The notes: generated from the letters alone by a model not told the origin. DNA of 64,000 nucleotides from Pseudomonas japonica (GCF_900188455.1 NZ_FZOL01000006.1:62001-126000), one strand, 5' to 3'. Positions 1 through 8,786 are shown, counted from the first letter of the stretch. Made by a program: numbers and translations.

Positions 1-168
1 CCTCAGAAACCGATTGCAGACAGAACGCAGCGCCACTGTTTATTTTGGCGCCGCGCATTGGCGCCGTTGCCGATGTAACCGCCTCGAGCGGTCTTGAATC
101 GCCCCAGTGGATGTTTCACGACGGATTGCCCATTGCTCAGGAAGGTATTCACCCCTCAGGAGATGGCA

Positions 169-243
169 ATGAAGCATCTGCATTTCGATCGGCGGCCTGT
201 CCAGTCAGGCGGCTTGTACCCCATGGCCAAGGTGTACCTGTGA
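169..243 (+). CDS. possible 24-residue leader peptide upstream of the pentapeptide-repeat gene
   Basis: A short frame begins with ATG behind a good AGGAG (158-162) at a spacing of six bases. It ends in a TGA that overlaps the GTG start of the next gene (GTGA at 240-243). This is the usual arrangement for translational coupling. The peptide starts MKHLHFDRRP and has no recognisable domain. The alternative is that it is the true N-terminus of the downstream protein, separated by a frameshift in this strain or by a sequencing error. I cannot tell the two apart from one sequence. Confidence 0.35.
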   Translation: MKHLHFDRRPVQSGGLYPMAKVYL

Positions 244-2285
244 GCGCGCTGGCGCCGGGTGTGTTCCTGGGCAAGTTCTCCTTCACTTCGCCGACGCAGG
301 GCCGCAAGGCAGGCCTGGCCGTTCTCGAACGGCAGCACAGCGAGCACGAGCGCCGCTCTTTTCCCGCCATGCTCGCCGAGGCCGAGGCGGCGCTCGTCAG
401 CGTTTACCAATCGCCTGACGGCAGCGCTCGTCTGCAGATCGACCAGCGCTGGATCGGCATCGACCCCACGACGGGTAACCTGACCCTGAACAACGCCCTG
501 GCCGCGGCCGCGACCCTGCGCTTGACGGGCGAGCGTCCGGGGCAGGCCTGGGAGGTGCTGGTCGAGGGCAACTGGCTGCCCGTGGTGTTCTGCCCGCAAG
601 CGTCGCAGGCGCTGTTGACCATCGATCGAGAGAGCGCCGCCGAATCGCGGTTCGAACCGACGCTCGTCACGCCCTCGCTGGCCATGCTTACAGCCAGCAA
701 GCAAGGGCGCGGCGTGGACCTGACCCATGTCGTGCTGGACGGCGCGAGTGTCGCGGCGGTGGATTTCACCGGCGCGCGCTTTACCGGCGCCAGCCTGCGC
801 GGCGCGGACTTTTCCGCTTGCACGCTGACCGCCGCTGATTTCCGCGGGGCGCGGCTCGACGGGGTGTCATTCGACGACGCGGTGCTGGACGGTGCCGATC
901 TGAGGGATGTCTTCGCGCTGAAGGCGAGCCTGAAACGCTGTTCGCTGAAGCATATCCGCGGCGGCAATGCCAACTTCACCGCCGCCAACTTTTCCGACGC
1001 CGACCTGCATCAGGCGCAGCTGGATGCCAAGGTGCGGTTGTTCAGCCTGCCCCTGAGCCATGCCGACAATATGGGCAGCGGCCAGGCAGACGAGACCTTG
1101 CTGGCGGCCTTCCTTGACAGCGGTATAGCGTTGCCGCCGGGGCTTGTGATGCGCACGCTGGTGCCGGGGCGGCGCTGGCAACTCGGCGAGCGCAACGAAG
1201 GCTATCTGCTGCTCGGCACAGCCACCGCGATCGATGTCTTCCAGATCGACCCAAACGTGCGCCCGGCGGTTCTGTACAAGGCCATCTGCACCAATGCCCG
1301 CGCCTCCGGGGCCCATCTCGGTGGTGTCGATCTGCGCGCCGTGCAGTGGTGTGGCGAGCAGGCCACGCTCGATCACGCCGACCTCGACGAGGCGGCATTG
1401 AGCAACAGCCTGCTGGTGTCGCTCGACCTGTCCGGGGCATTTCTCAGTGGTGCCGACCTGAGCGGCAGTGTCCTGGTCGATGCGCGGATCGCTGGTTGCG
1501 CCCTCCAGGCGGACGGCGGCGCGCGGGCATTTTCCCTGGAAGGTGCGCAGATCCAGGGCGTCGATTTCAGCGGCAGCACGCTGGTGGATGCCCGGCTGAT
1601 CAATGCCAGCGTGTCGCTGGAGCAGGGGGTACCGCTGTTCACCTTGCCGCCGTCGGTATGGGATGACCTCGGCCCCGCCGGCCTCGCCGTGATGGCCCCG
1701 CGCTTCGCGATGGCCGGCTATCCGCTGGGCGCCGCACCGGGCCTGGAACTGGGGCGCTTCTGGTCGGTCGACGATCGCGACGTTGCCAAGCCTGGCGACT
1801 CTCGGGTCTACACGGTGCGCGAGATCGACGGGCAACTGCAGGTGTTCGATGGCGAGGGGGATACGGACGCGTTGTTCGTCCTGCCCTGGTCGGTGTCGTC
1901 CAGCCTGGAACGAGAGCATCCCGATGTTCTGTTGATCGCCGAGTTCCAGGCGTTCGGGTATGGCTTGTCGGCGACGGCGAGCATCCGCGCGAGCGAAGAC
2001 CCGCAAGTGCGGCCGTCGACCAGCGCGGGCATCGTCGGTCCGTTCGGCTATTCGCGTTTTCGCCTGGCCCGGCGCGGGCATTGGGTACAGGTGTTCGGCA
2101 TGGGGCCGCTGCTGATGCGCGACTGGCCGATGTATCCGTCCGGGGTGGCGTTCAACGCCACCGGCCAGCTGGCGGAGGCGATGTCCGAGCACAGCATCGG
2201 GCCGGCCGGTTACCTGAAGGAGGCCGTGAGCGCCGGCATCCTCGACTGCGAAGCGTTTTTCACGGCGATGCCACGCTTGTCCTGA
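240..2285 (+). CDS. pentapeptide-repeat protein, about 681 aa
   Basis: The protein contains at least two blocks of A(D/N)LXX-type pentapeptide repeats, for example LRGADFSACTLTAADFRGARL near residues 180-230 and LSGADLSGSVLVDARI near 410-440. These should fold as right-handed quadrilateral beta-helices. Between and after them are non-repeat stretches rich in aromatic residues. I see no signal peptide or membrane helix from the chosen start. The frame is open upstream to 45, but the GTG at 240 is preferred because it overlaps the stop of a small ORF that has a strong ribosome site. Its 3' end overlaps the end of the convergent histidine kinase gene by 26 bp. The function is unknown. Proteins of this class range from DNA mimics to effectors and no target can be read here. 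Confidence 0.8.
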   Translation: MSALAPGVFLGKFSFTSPTQGRKAGLAVLERQHSEHERRSFPAMLAEAEAALVSVYQSPDGSARLQIDQRWIGIDPTTGNLTLNNALAAAATLRLTGERPGQAWEVLVEGNWLPVVFCPQASQALLTIDRESAAESRFEPTLVTPSLAMLTASKQGRGVDLTHVVLDGASVAAVDFTGARFTGASLRGADFSACTLTAADFRGARLDGVSFDDAVLDGADLRDVFALKASLKRCSLKHIRGGNANFTAANFSDADLHQAQLDAKVRLFSLPLSHADNMGSGQADETLLAAFLDSGIALPPGLVMRTLVPGRRWQLGERNEGYLLLGTATAIDVFQIDPNVRPAVLYKAICTNARASGAHLGGVDLRAVQWCGEQATLDHADLDEAALSNSLLVSLDLSGAFLSGADLSGSVLVDARIAGCALQADGGARAFSLEGAQIQGVDFSGSTLVDARLINASVSLEQGVPLFTLPPSVWDDLGPAGLAVMAPRFAMAGYPLGAAPGLELGRFWSVDDRDVAKPGDSRVYTVREIDGQLQVFDGEGDTDALFVLPWSVSSSLEREHPDVLLIAEFQAFGYGLSATASIRASEDPQVRPSTSAGIVGPFGYSRFRLARRGHWVQVFGMGPLLMRDWPMYPSGVAFNATGQLAEAMSEHSIGPAGYLKEAVSAGILDCEAFFTAMPRLS

Positions 2286-4254
2286 TCCCGGCGTCGGTGC
2301 AGTCCGCCGGCTGTGGCAGCTCCAGGCAGAAACAGATGAGACGCTGCTCGCCGCGGCTTTCCAGGACCAGGCTGCCGCCGTGCAGTTCGGCGATGCGTTT
2401 GACCAGGTACAGGCCCAGCCCGACCCCCGACAAGTGCTGCGCCTGACTGCCGCGGACGTACTTGTGGAACAGCAGGGGAGCCTGGTCGGCGGGAATTTCC
2501 GCGCCGTCGTTGAGGACGCGGATGCGCACGCCATCGGCGCTTTCGGCGATTTCCAGGAGAATCGGGCACGCCGCCGGCGCATGCCGATCGGCGTTGGCCA
2601 GCAGGTTGCGCAGTGCCACTCGCAGCAGGCCGAAGTCGCAGACCAGGGTGCGCCGCGCGCCGTGCTGCAAGAGGCGGATGCGGCCGGGCGGGAAATCTTC
2701 CAGGCAGCCGTCGAGCAGCTCGCCCAGGTCATGTTCGGCACAGCGCGCTTGCGTTGCGTGCTCCTCGATGCGGTCGTGCTGCAGATAGTCGTCGACCAGC
2801 GCCATCAGGCGCTTCGAGGACTGGTGGATCGTGCGGCAGCGCTGTTCGTTGCGTTCTGGCGATGCCGCCAGGTTGCGGATCATCTGCTGCGCGGAGGTGC
2901 CGATGATCGCCAATGGCGTGCGGAACTCATGGGAAACCATGGCCACGAAGTCGCGTTGCTCCTCGCGCATCTGCTGTTCGTGGTGCAGCGCTTCGCGCAG
3001 GGCCTGAGTGCGCACGCCGATCTCCCGTTCCAGCTCGACGTTCTGCTGCTGGATCAAGGTATTGAAGGCAGTCTCGGCGCGGCGGGTCTGGCGTTGCAGC
3101 CAGCGGTAGTGATGGATGATGCGCAGGCTCATCAGCAGCATGTGCAGCAGCGCGCCGAGGGCCACGGCGTTGTCGGTGAAAAAGGTCGCCGGCAGAAAGC
3201 CGAGGTTGCGCAGGAAGCTGATGGCGATGCCGACGTAGTAGATGCCGAACAGCAGCAGGAAGGCGCGTGCCGGTCGATGCCCGTGGGCCATCGACCACAG
3301 GGCCAGGCCGATGAAGAACGGGATGCTCAGCAGTACGGTGATCTGGTGCAGGGGGGCGCCGATCCGGTAGTGGTCGCTCAGCACCAGCAGGGCCGAGGTC
3401 GTGCCGATCACCAGGCTGGCCCGGACCAGGCCGCGCTGCAGCCGTGCATGACCAGGCAAGCGCAGTTGGCGCAGGGTGAAGATCATGCCCACCGGCAGGC
3501 TCAGGCCCAGGGCGCAACCCAGCAGCGTGTCGCTGATGCCCATGGGCAGGGCGAGCGTCTGCTGGGGCAGGCCCAGGGTCAGGAGTTCCACGATCACGCA
3601 GAAGCTGACATAGGCCAGGTACCAGCCGCTCTCGGGGGCCTGGGTCATGCGCCAGAAGGCGCTGTGGAAAACGATCAGGACCAGGCAGATGCCGAAGTAC
3701 AGGCCGAACCCCAGGTATTCCATGGCCATGCTGTGGGCGAGACGATCGCTGGGCATGAGGCGTACGTTCACCGACAGCGCATTCTTGCTTTTCAGGCGCA
3801 GCAGCAGGGTGCGTGGCTGCTCGGGCTGCAGGACCAGGGGGAATGCCGGTGAGCGGTAGTCCACCGCCCAGTGCTGGCGTCCCAGTGCCTCGCCGCCGGA
3901 CAGGGCGCGGGGTGGGCTGGTGCTCATGTCGAACAGGGTCGCCTCATCGAGCAGGGAGTTGCTCAGTATCAGCATCCATCGCGAGGGTGAGTCGGGCCCG
4001 CTGCGGACTTGCAGGCGCAGCCAGACCACCCCGGAAACGAAGCCTGCGCTCAGGGAGCGCGGCAGTGCCTGCCAGTCGGGCGACGCCAGGGCGGCGGTGG
4101 CATCCAGGCGCTCGTCGGGGTCGTCGAGACGTTCGAGAAAGCCGCTCGCGACCTGGCTGTCGTTGTCCAGCGGCAACGGCGCGGCCGGAGCGCGCAACGC
4201 TACCAGAAGCAGGCAGAACAGCCAGAGCAACGATCGACGCATCGTGGGAGCCAT
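2260..4254 (-). CDS. hybrid-free sensor histidine kinase with 7TM-DISM sensor
   Basis: The N-terminus has a signal peptide (residues 1-25). An extracytoplasmic DISMED2-like beta domain follows at about 30-165, then seven hydrophobic helices at about 180-385 (7TMR-DISM module). A short coiled stretch leads to a HisKA domain with the phospho-accepting His442 in SHEFRTP, and a HATPase_c domain at about 530-645 with a GVGLGLYLVKR glycine box. The DISM class is thought to sense carbohydrates or other small ligands; the ligand here is unknown. The partner regulator lies 32 bp upstream on the same strand, so the two form an operon with the regulator first. MRRSLL, four codons downstream, is an equally good start. 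Confidence 0.88.
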   Translation of the reverse strand: MAPTMRRSLLWLFCLLLVALRAPAAPLPLDNDSQVASGFLERLDDPDERLDATAALASPDWQALPRSLSAGFVSGVVWLRLQVRSGPDSPSRWMLILSNSLLDEATLFDMSTSPPRALSGGEALGRQHWAVDYRSPAFPLVLQPEQPRTLLLRLKSKNALSVNVRLMPSDRLAHSMAMEYLGFGLYFGICLVLIVFHSAFWRMTQAPESGWYLAYVSFCVIVELLTLGLPQQTLALPMGISDTLLGCALGLSLPVGMIFTLRQLRLPGHARLQRGLVRASLVIGTTSALLVLSDHYRIGAPLHQITVLLSIPFFIGLALWSMAHGHRPARAFLLLFGIYYVGIAISFLRNLGFLPATFFTDNAVALGALLHMLLMSLRIIHHYRWLQRQTRRAETAFNTLIQQQNVELEREIGVRTQALREALHHEQQMREEQRDFVAMVSHEFRTPLAIIGTSAQQMIRNLAASPERNEQRCRTIHQSSKRLMALVDDYLQHDRIEEHATQARCAEHDLGELLDGCLEDFPPGRIRLLQHGARRTLVCDFGLLRVALRNLLANADRHAPAACPILLEIAESADGVRIRVLNDGAEIPADQAPLLFHKYVRGSQAQHLSGVGLGLYLVKRIAELHGGSLVLESRGEQRLICFCLELPQPADCTDAGIRTSVASP

Positions 4255-4286
4255 CAGCAGGAAAATGGGCGGTCAGGCAGGTTGCC

Positions 4287-4970
4287 TCACTCGGTGATCA
4301 GCACCTGCTCGTAGAAGCAGTAGCCATTGTTGCGCAGCGTCTTGAGCGGCAGCTCCAGGCCGGTCGCCTGCTCCGCGTTGCGGCGCAGGCGGCGAATCTG
4401 GGTATCGAGGCGACGCAGATCATAGCTGAGCCAGTCTTCCCCCAGCGCTTCAACGATCTGCCGGCGGCTGACCGTGGCGCAGGCGTCCGTCATCAGGCGA
4501 TGCAGCACCAGCGTGTCCTGATTGGACAGGCGCAGTACCTGCCGGTTGGGGGCGGTCAGCTCCCGTGGCCGGGTGTCGAGGCGCCAGGCGGCGCTCTGCT
4601 GCCCCAGGTCCAGGCGACGGACCAGGGCGCACAGCACCGCCGCGAGTTCGTCCAGGTCGCAGCCCTTGCTCAGGTAATGGTCGGCACCGGCATGGAATCC
4701 CTGCACTTTCTGGCTGCTGGTACCGCGTGCGGTGAAGGCGACGATGCCCAGGGCGCAGCCCTGTTCGCGCAGGCCCTGGATCAGGTCCAGGCCATCGCCG
4801 TCCGGCAAGCCCAGATCGAGCACCGCGAGGTGATGGCGCCGCGCGTCGAATGCACGGGCAAAGCCGGCCAGGTCGTGCACCAGCGTCACCACGTAGCCGC
4901 AGTCGCCGAGAAATTCGGCCAGCTCCCCGGCGATCGCGGGTTCGTCTTCAAGCAGGATGAGTTCGAGCAT
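4287..4970 (-). CDS. OmpR/PhoB-like two-component response regulator
   Basis: The 227-residue protein has a receiver domain at residues 1-115. Its acidic pair is Glu8/Asp9, the phosphoacceptor is Asp52 (VLDLGLPDGDG), Thr80 is conserved and Lys102 sits in YLSKG. A winged-helix output domain follows at about 130-225, with the recognition region RRLDTQIRRLRRNAEQ. It probably activates or represses genes in response to the 7TM-DISM kinase encoded 32 bp downstream. The DNA-binding half is more divergent than in classical OmpR proteins. Its targets cannot be deduced. The divergent TraX-like gene starts about 240 bp away and is one candidate. Confidence 0.88.
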   Translation of the reverse strand: MLELILLEDEPAIAGELAEFLGDCGYVVTLVHDLAGFARAFDARRHHLAVLDLGLPDGDGLDLIQGLREQGCALGIVAFTARGTSSQKVQGFHAGADHYLSKGCDLDELAAVLCALVRRLDLGQQSAAWRLDTRPRELTAPNRQVLRLSNQDTLVLHRLMTDACATVSRRQIVEALGEDWLSYDLRRLDTQIRRLRRNAEQATGLELPLKTLRNNGYCFYEQVLITE

Positions 4971-5163
4971 CTGTCGGGTTCGGCACCAGCCGCAACGGCG
5001 TGAATGGAGTGTCGGCGGGCGTGCCGGGCAGTCGCGCAGTTTATCGGGAAGTCAGCAAGGGGTGAACCATGGTCCTCCCGGGCAGGGCGCGGATCACTTG
5101 CAGGTTTGCCCGGGAACACAGAATCTGGCTCGACGCAACGACTGGACGAAACAGGACAACCTC

Positions 5164-5217
5164 ATGAACCGTGAACCGAACACACCGGTCACTTGCCGCA
5201 GCGACCCGTGTCGATGA
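5164..5217 (+). CDS. possible 17-residue leader peptide of the traX-like gene
   Basis: An ATG at 5164 lies behind AGGA at a spacing of about eight bases. It opens a 17-codon frame (starting MNREPNTPVTC) that stops at an ATGA overlap with the TraX-like start at 5214. The TraX-like gene has no ribosome site of its own, which favours translational coupling. The peptide has two cysteines and no known motif. This is a weak call based only on gene geometry. Confidence 0.3.
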   Translation: MNREPNTPVTCRSDPCR

Positions 5218-5903
5218 ACACCGCGTCCCGCTCGACATCCCTCGACCTGCTGAAGTGGCTGGCGATCGTGACCATGGTCGGCGACCACCTGCGTTATCTC
5301 TGGCCGGATCAGGACTGGCTGTTCGTCAGCGGGCGCCTGGCGTTTCCGTTCTTCTGCCTGGCGATGGCCGCCAACGTGGCCCGCTCGAAGACGCTGAAGG
5401 TCGGCTATCTGTACGGTTTCCTCGGCTTTTCACTGCTCTCGGAGCTGGCCTACCGCTGGCTCGACAACGGCTCGCAGACGCTCAATGTAATGCCGACCCT
5501 GGGCCTGGGGCTGCTGGTCGCCTGGGGCGTGCAACTGCGCACCCGCACGGCCGCTGTGCTGGCGCTGGCGGCGGCGTTCGTGGCGACGCTGGGTCATGAA
5601 TGGCTGATGTACGGCCTGCCCGGCGTCCTGCTGCCCGCGGCCTTGCTCGTAGCGCTGCGGGATGGGCGTCTGTTCTGGTTGGGCGGGGTGTTCGCGGTGG
5701 CGGGCAATCTCACCAACAGTTGGTTGTCGCAGCATCCGCTGCAGGGGATTTCGCTGCTGGTCATGGCGGTGGCGTTTCTCAGCGTGCCGCTGGGGCTGGA
5801 GCTACTGCGCCGCGAATGGCCGGCGCGGGTCGCGCCGGTGGGGCGCTGGGCCTGGTGGTTCTATCCGCTGCATCTGGCGCTGATCAAGCTGGCGAGCCTC
5901 TGA
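5214..5903 (+). CDS. TraX-family integral membrane protein
   Basis: The protein is 229 residues and almost wholly hydrophobic, with about seven to eight predicted membrane spans. The N-terminal motif SLDLLKWLAIVTMVGDHLRY and the following FPFFCLAMA stretch are typical of the TraX family. F-plasmid TraX acetylates pilin; chromosomal members are acyltransferase-like proteins of unknown substrate. The last helix ends WWFYPLHLALIKLASL, also family-like. A TTG at 5193 is in frame, but the ATG at 5214 fits the family N-terminus and overlaps a small upstream ORF. The stop abuts the convergent Rrf2 gene with no gap. Confidence 0.8.
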   Translation: MNTASRSTSLDLLKWLAIVTMVGDHLRYLWPDQDWLFVSGRLAFPFFCLAMAANVARSKTLKVGYLYGFLGFSLLSELAYRWLDNGSQTLNVMPTLGLGLLVAWGVQLRTRTAAVLALAAAFVATLGHEWLMYGLPGVLLPAALLVALRDGRLFWLGGVFAVAGNLTNSWLSQHPLQGISLLVMAVAFLSVPLGLELLRREWPARVAPVGRWAWWFYPLHLALIKLASL

Positions 5904-6443
5904 TCAGACCTCGGTCAGCGGAATGTCGCCCGTGCCTTTCTTCTCCCGGCGTCCGCTCATCCAGTCGCCGACCTGTGCGGAAAAACCGCTGGGGGCCTTG
6001 CGCCCGACCTTGCGCGCCAGATCCAGCACGGTCTGCTGGGCCAGGGCCTCTTCCATGCGCTTCTGCGCGGTGATCATCGCCGCATGCACCGCGCACGGAC
6101 CCTCGATGGCCCAGCCTGGCGGCTCGCCGTCGAACAGCGCGCAGCGCCCGCGGATTTCGCGGCAGTCGAAGATCGACTTGCGCCCGTCGATGGCGGTGAC
6201 GATGTCCAGCAGGGTGATTTCGTCGGCGGGACGGGCCAGGCGGAAGCCGCCGCGCACGCCTTCGGTGGCGGCCACCAGGCGCGCCTTGGCCAGCTTGGTG
6301 AAGATCTTCGCCAGGTAGTCCTGCGGCACCCCCTGCAACTCGGCCAGGTCGCGCACGCTGGCATCGCGGCTTTCACCGCCGTCACCGACCAGGAATATCA
6401 GGCAGTGAATGCCGTATTCCACTCCCGCGCTGTAAAGCGACAT
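5904..6443 (-). CDS. Rrf2-family transcriptional regulator with candidate Fe-S cysteines
   Basis: The 179-residue protein starts MSLYSAGVEYGIHCLIFL. It has an N-terminal winged helix (about 1-85) with the ARLVAATEGVRGGFRLAR wing typical of Rrf2 proteins. Three cysteines follow, Cys94, Cys101 and Cys117, the arrangement used by IscR, NsrR and RsrR to hold an iron-sulfur cluster. The frame is open upstream, but homologues begin at this methionine. It is divergent from an NDH-2-like flavoprotein gene, and a near-perfect palindrome lies between them. The likely role is redox- or iron-responsive control of that flavoprotein and of itself. The C-terminal tail (MSGRREKKGTGDIPLTEV) is not part of the fold. 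Confidence 0.88.
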   Translation of the reverse strand: MSLYSAGVEYGIHCLIFLVGDGGESRDASVRDLAELQGVPQDYLAKIFTKLAKARLVAATEGVRGGFRLARPADEITLLDIVTAIDGRKSIFDCREIRGRCALFDGEPPGWAIEGPCAVHAAMITAQKRMEEALAQQTVLDLARKVGRKAPSGFSAQVGDWMSGRREKKGTGDIPLTEV

Positions 6444-6630
6444 CCGCTTATCTCCGACTGAACTGGTCGCAAATACTAGCAGCGAATTGCTGTCTCGGGC
6501 AAAGCCGGTGGTCGCCGCAGCGCTGTGCGAAAATTTTTTGCTGGCGCCATTAGCCTTGAATTCACGGGTGTTCAATGGGTTTTTGGGGCGCGCCGACGGG
6601 GCGGTCGATGAACGGCGGCTTGTTTTTTAA

Positions 6631-6655
6631 AACTACGACTAATAAAGTCGCAGTT
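6631..6655. promoter_or_regulatory. palindromic operator candidate for the Rrf2 regulator
   Basis: A 10-bp inverted repeat, AACTACGACT and AGTCGCAGTT, flanks a 5-bp AATAA centre with a single mismatched pair. It lies 36 bp upstream of the flavoprotein start and downstream of a T-rich stretch. Length and symmetry suit a dimeric Rrf2 protein. The assignment to this regulator is inferred from position only. Confidence 0.6.
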
Positions 6656-6690
6656 ATTGAAGCACGCCTTCCTCACTACGGAGCAACACC

Positions 6691-7893
6691 ATGACGCAGC
6701 ACATCCTCATTCTCGGCGCCGGTTTCGGCGGTCTGTGGAGCGCCCTGAGCGCCGTCCGCCTGCTGGACCGGCAAGGGCGCTCGGATATCCAGGTCAGCGT
6801 GCTCGCACCCCAGGCCGAGTTGCGCATCCGGCCGCGCTTCTACGAAGCCGACGCGGCGAAGCTGGCCGCGCCGCTGGGTGCACTGTTCGACGCGGTGGGC
6901 GTGCGCTTCATCCAGGGTGTGGCGCAACGCATCGACGTTGCCGGCAAGCAGGTCGAATACCGCGACGCCCGGGGCGATGTTGCGATCAGCCGGTTCGACA
7001 AGCTGGTGCTGGCCACCGGTAGCGGGCTGGCGCGGCCGGACATGGCCGGCGTGGCCGAGCACGCCTTCGATGTCGATCAACTGGAAGAAGCCGTGCGCCT
7101 CGAAGAGCACCTGAACGCGCTGGCCCGGCGTCCGCACACGGCGGCGCGCAATACGGTGGTGGTCGCCGGGGGAGGGTTCACCGGTATCGAAACCGCGATG
7201 GAAATGCCGGCGCGCCTGCGTGCGGTGCTGGGTGAGGATGCCGAGGTGAACGTGGTGATCGTCGACCGCGGCGAGGCCATCGGCACCTCCATGGGCGCCG
7301 AGATCGCCGAATCCATCGCCGCGGCCAGCGCCGAGCTGGGCGTGCAATGGCAGTTGAAGTCGTCGGTGGAGGCGGTGGATGCCGAGGGCGTGACCCTCGC
7401 CGATGGCCAGCGCATCGCCGCCGCCACGGTGATCTGGACCACCGGAGTCAAGGCCAGCGACCTGACCGCGCAGATTCCCGGCGAACGTGATCGCCTGGGG
7501 CGGCTGAAGGTGGACGGCAATCTCAAGGTGATCGGCCAGGAGGACATCTACGCCAGCGGCGATACCGCGCATGCGGCCAGCGATGACCTGGGCAACCATG
7601 TGCTGATGACCTGCCAGCACGCGATCATGCTCGGCCGCTATGCCGGTAACAACGTCGCGGCGCAGTTGCTCGGGGTCGAGCCGATCGCCTACAGCCAGCC
7701 GAAGTACGTCACCTGCCTCGACCTTGGCGCCTGGGGCGCGGTGTACACCGAGGGCTGGGATCGCCAGGTGAAACTGGTGCGCGAAGAAGCCAAGCAACTG
7801 AAGACGCAGATCAACACGGTGTGGATCTATCCGCCGGTGGCCGAGCGGGCGGTGGCGTTGGCGGCGGCGGATCCGTTGATTCCGATTGCGTGA
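6691..7893 (+). CDS. NDH-2-like FAD/NAD(P)-dependent oxidoreductase
   Basis: The 400-residue protein has an FAD-binding dinucleotide fold at the N-terminus (HILILGAGFGGLWSA, residues 4-18). A second nucleotide site is VVVAGGGFTGIE near residue 155, and an ATG-type motif (LVLATGSG) lies near residue 108. A second FAD contact is YASGDTAHA near residue 288. This is the layout of type II NADH dehydrogenases and related flavoproteins, which pass electrons from NADH to quinones or other acceptors. The long amphipathic C-terminal membrane anchor of Ndh is not evident. Control by the divergent Rrf2 protein suggests a stress- or redox-inducible enzyme. Its physiological acceptor is unknown. Confidence 0.85.
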   Translation: MTQHILILGAGFGGLWSALSAVRLLDRQGRSDIQVSVLAPQAELRIRPRFYEADAAKLAAPLGALFDAVGVRFIQGVAQRIDVAGKQVEYRDARGDVAISRFDKLVLATGSGLARPDMAGVAEHAFDVDQLEEAVRLEEHLNALARRPHTAARNTVVVAGGGFTGIETAMEMPARLRAVLGEDAEVNVVIVDRGEAIGTSMGAEIAESIAAASAELGVQWQLKSSVEAVDAEGVTLADGQRIAAATVIWTTGVKASDLTAQIPGERDRLGRLKVDGNLKVIGQEDIYASGDTAHAASDDLGNHVLMTCQHAIMLGRYAGNNVAAQLLGVEPIAYSQPKYVTCLDLGAWGAVYTEGWDRQVKLVREEAKQLKTQINTVWIYPPVAERAVALAAADPLIPIA

Positions 7894-7900
7894 TACCTCT

Positions 7901-7971
7901 GGGGCCGCTGTGCGGCCCTTCGCGGTGGCTTGTCGTGTGACGAACCACCGCGAAGGCCTGCAGCGCAGGCC
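7901..7971. repeat. REP-like cluster of three hairpins between convergent genes
   Basis: Three adjacent inverted repeats fill the gap: GGGGCCGC/GCGGCCC (7901-7917), a 12-bp arm pair CCTTCGCGGTGG (7917-7928) with CCACCGCGAAGG (7945-7956), and GGCCTGC/GCAGGCC (7954-7970). The loop of the middle hairpin holds a CTTGTCGTGTGACGAACC sequence that recurs, inverted, at 42497-42514. The cluster probably serves as a two-way terminator and as a scattered REP-type element. Confidence 0.75.
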
Positions 7972-7980
7972 CAATGGACA

Positions 7981-8598
7981 TCAGACGTTCAGCGGATCTT
8001 CCTGATTTTCCCTGTCCTTGCGCAGCTGCGCCGGGTCCGTCGCCTCCACCTCGCTGATTGGCTTGATCAGCGTCTGCGCCGCCACCGCCGCCTGCATCTG
8101 CGGTTCCACGGCGGCCATCGACTTCATCTCGCTTTCTTCCTTCATGCGCTGGGCAATCTGCTTGTCGATCGCGTCCTTCTTCTCCGGCGGCAGCGCTTCG
8201 TAGTCTTCCTCGGTCAACCCCAGCTCGTTGAGCATCTTCAGGCGAATCTTCTCTTCGGGGGAGAGCGCCATGTAGTCGCGGAACTCCTGCGCCGCGCTGG
8301 TGGTTTTCACCGTACTGTCGGACTCGCTCAGGCTGCTGGTGTCGCTGGACTCCGTGGAGCCGGAGTTCTGCAGAACCACCTTGAGCTTGGCGAACGCCTC
8401 GTCCTGGGCGTCCTTGGCATCCTGGTAGGTCGAGTTCGAGGCACCGCCCGTCGCGCTGGCGCTGGCCACGGTGGATACCGCCGAGGCCGTCGCGGTCTCG
8501 GACTGGTAGGCTTGCGCGTCGGCACCGGGGACGGCCGCCAGCGTGCGATGTTGACTGACCGCAATGTTTTGCCAGCCATGGCCATTGATGATGCTCAC
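7981..8598 (-). CDS. hypothetical protein, 205 aa, low-complexity N-terminus
   Basis: The gene starts with GTG behind AAGGAG. The first 75 residues are rich in Ala, Ser and Thr. The C-terminal half carries the stretch DYMALSPEEKIRLKMLNELG followed by acidic and basic helices (EEDYEALPPEKKDAIDKQIAQRMKEE), which looks helical and soluble. I see no signal peptide, membrane segment or catalytic motif. Similar proteins ending in a SPEEKIR...LPPEKKxxI pattern are common in Pseudomonas but have no assigned function as far as I recall. It is monocistronic, with the REP cluster after it. Divergent from it is the sigma-28-driven oxygenase operon. Confidence 0.75.
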   Translation of the reverse strand: MSIINGHGWQNIAVSQHRTLAAVPGADAQAYQSETATASAVSTVASASATGGASNSTYQDAKDAQDEAFAKLKVVLQNSGSTESSDTSSLSESDSTVKTTSAAQEFRDYMALSPEEKIRLKMLNELGLTEEDYEALPPEKKDAIDKQIAQRMKEESEMKSMAAVEPQMQAAVAAQTLIKPISEVEATDPAQLRKDRENQEDPLNV

Positions 8599-8759
8599 GG
8601 GATCACTCTCCTTGGTTTGGGATACGGGTCCCGCTTACAGGGCAATAGCTGTGCCAGATGAGGCGAGCCCAGTAGAGCCGGGGCTTTCAGCCTTTCCGCA
8701 CGGCCTGCGTTTGCCTCCTGTGGGAAGCCCTTTGCCGCTGGCGGCAAGGCGAGCGGCAT

Positions 8760-8786
8760 TAAAGTTTGCGCACGCGGTGCCGATCA
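8760..8786 (+). promoter_or_regulatory. sigma-28 (FliA) promoter for the oxygenase-methyltransferase operon
   Basis: The sequence reads TAAAGTTT, then 11 bases, then GCCGATCA. The family consensus is TAAAGTTT-N11-GCCGATAA, so 15 of 16 positions match with exact spacing. The same architecture precedes flgM, fliC and fliS in this window. The start codon at 8931 is about 145 bp downstream, giving a leader of roughly 135 bases. The 332-bp gap 8599-8930 otherwise holds only the divergent GTG-start gene's upstream region. Confidence 0.75.

Noticed and set aside
867-2741. 624-codon minus-strand frame under the pentapeptide gene
   Set aside because: It is antisense to the repeat protein and runs into the kinase gene in another frame. 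No motif.
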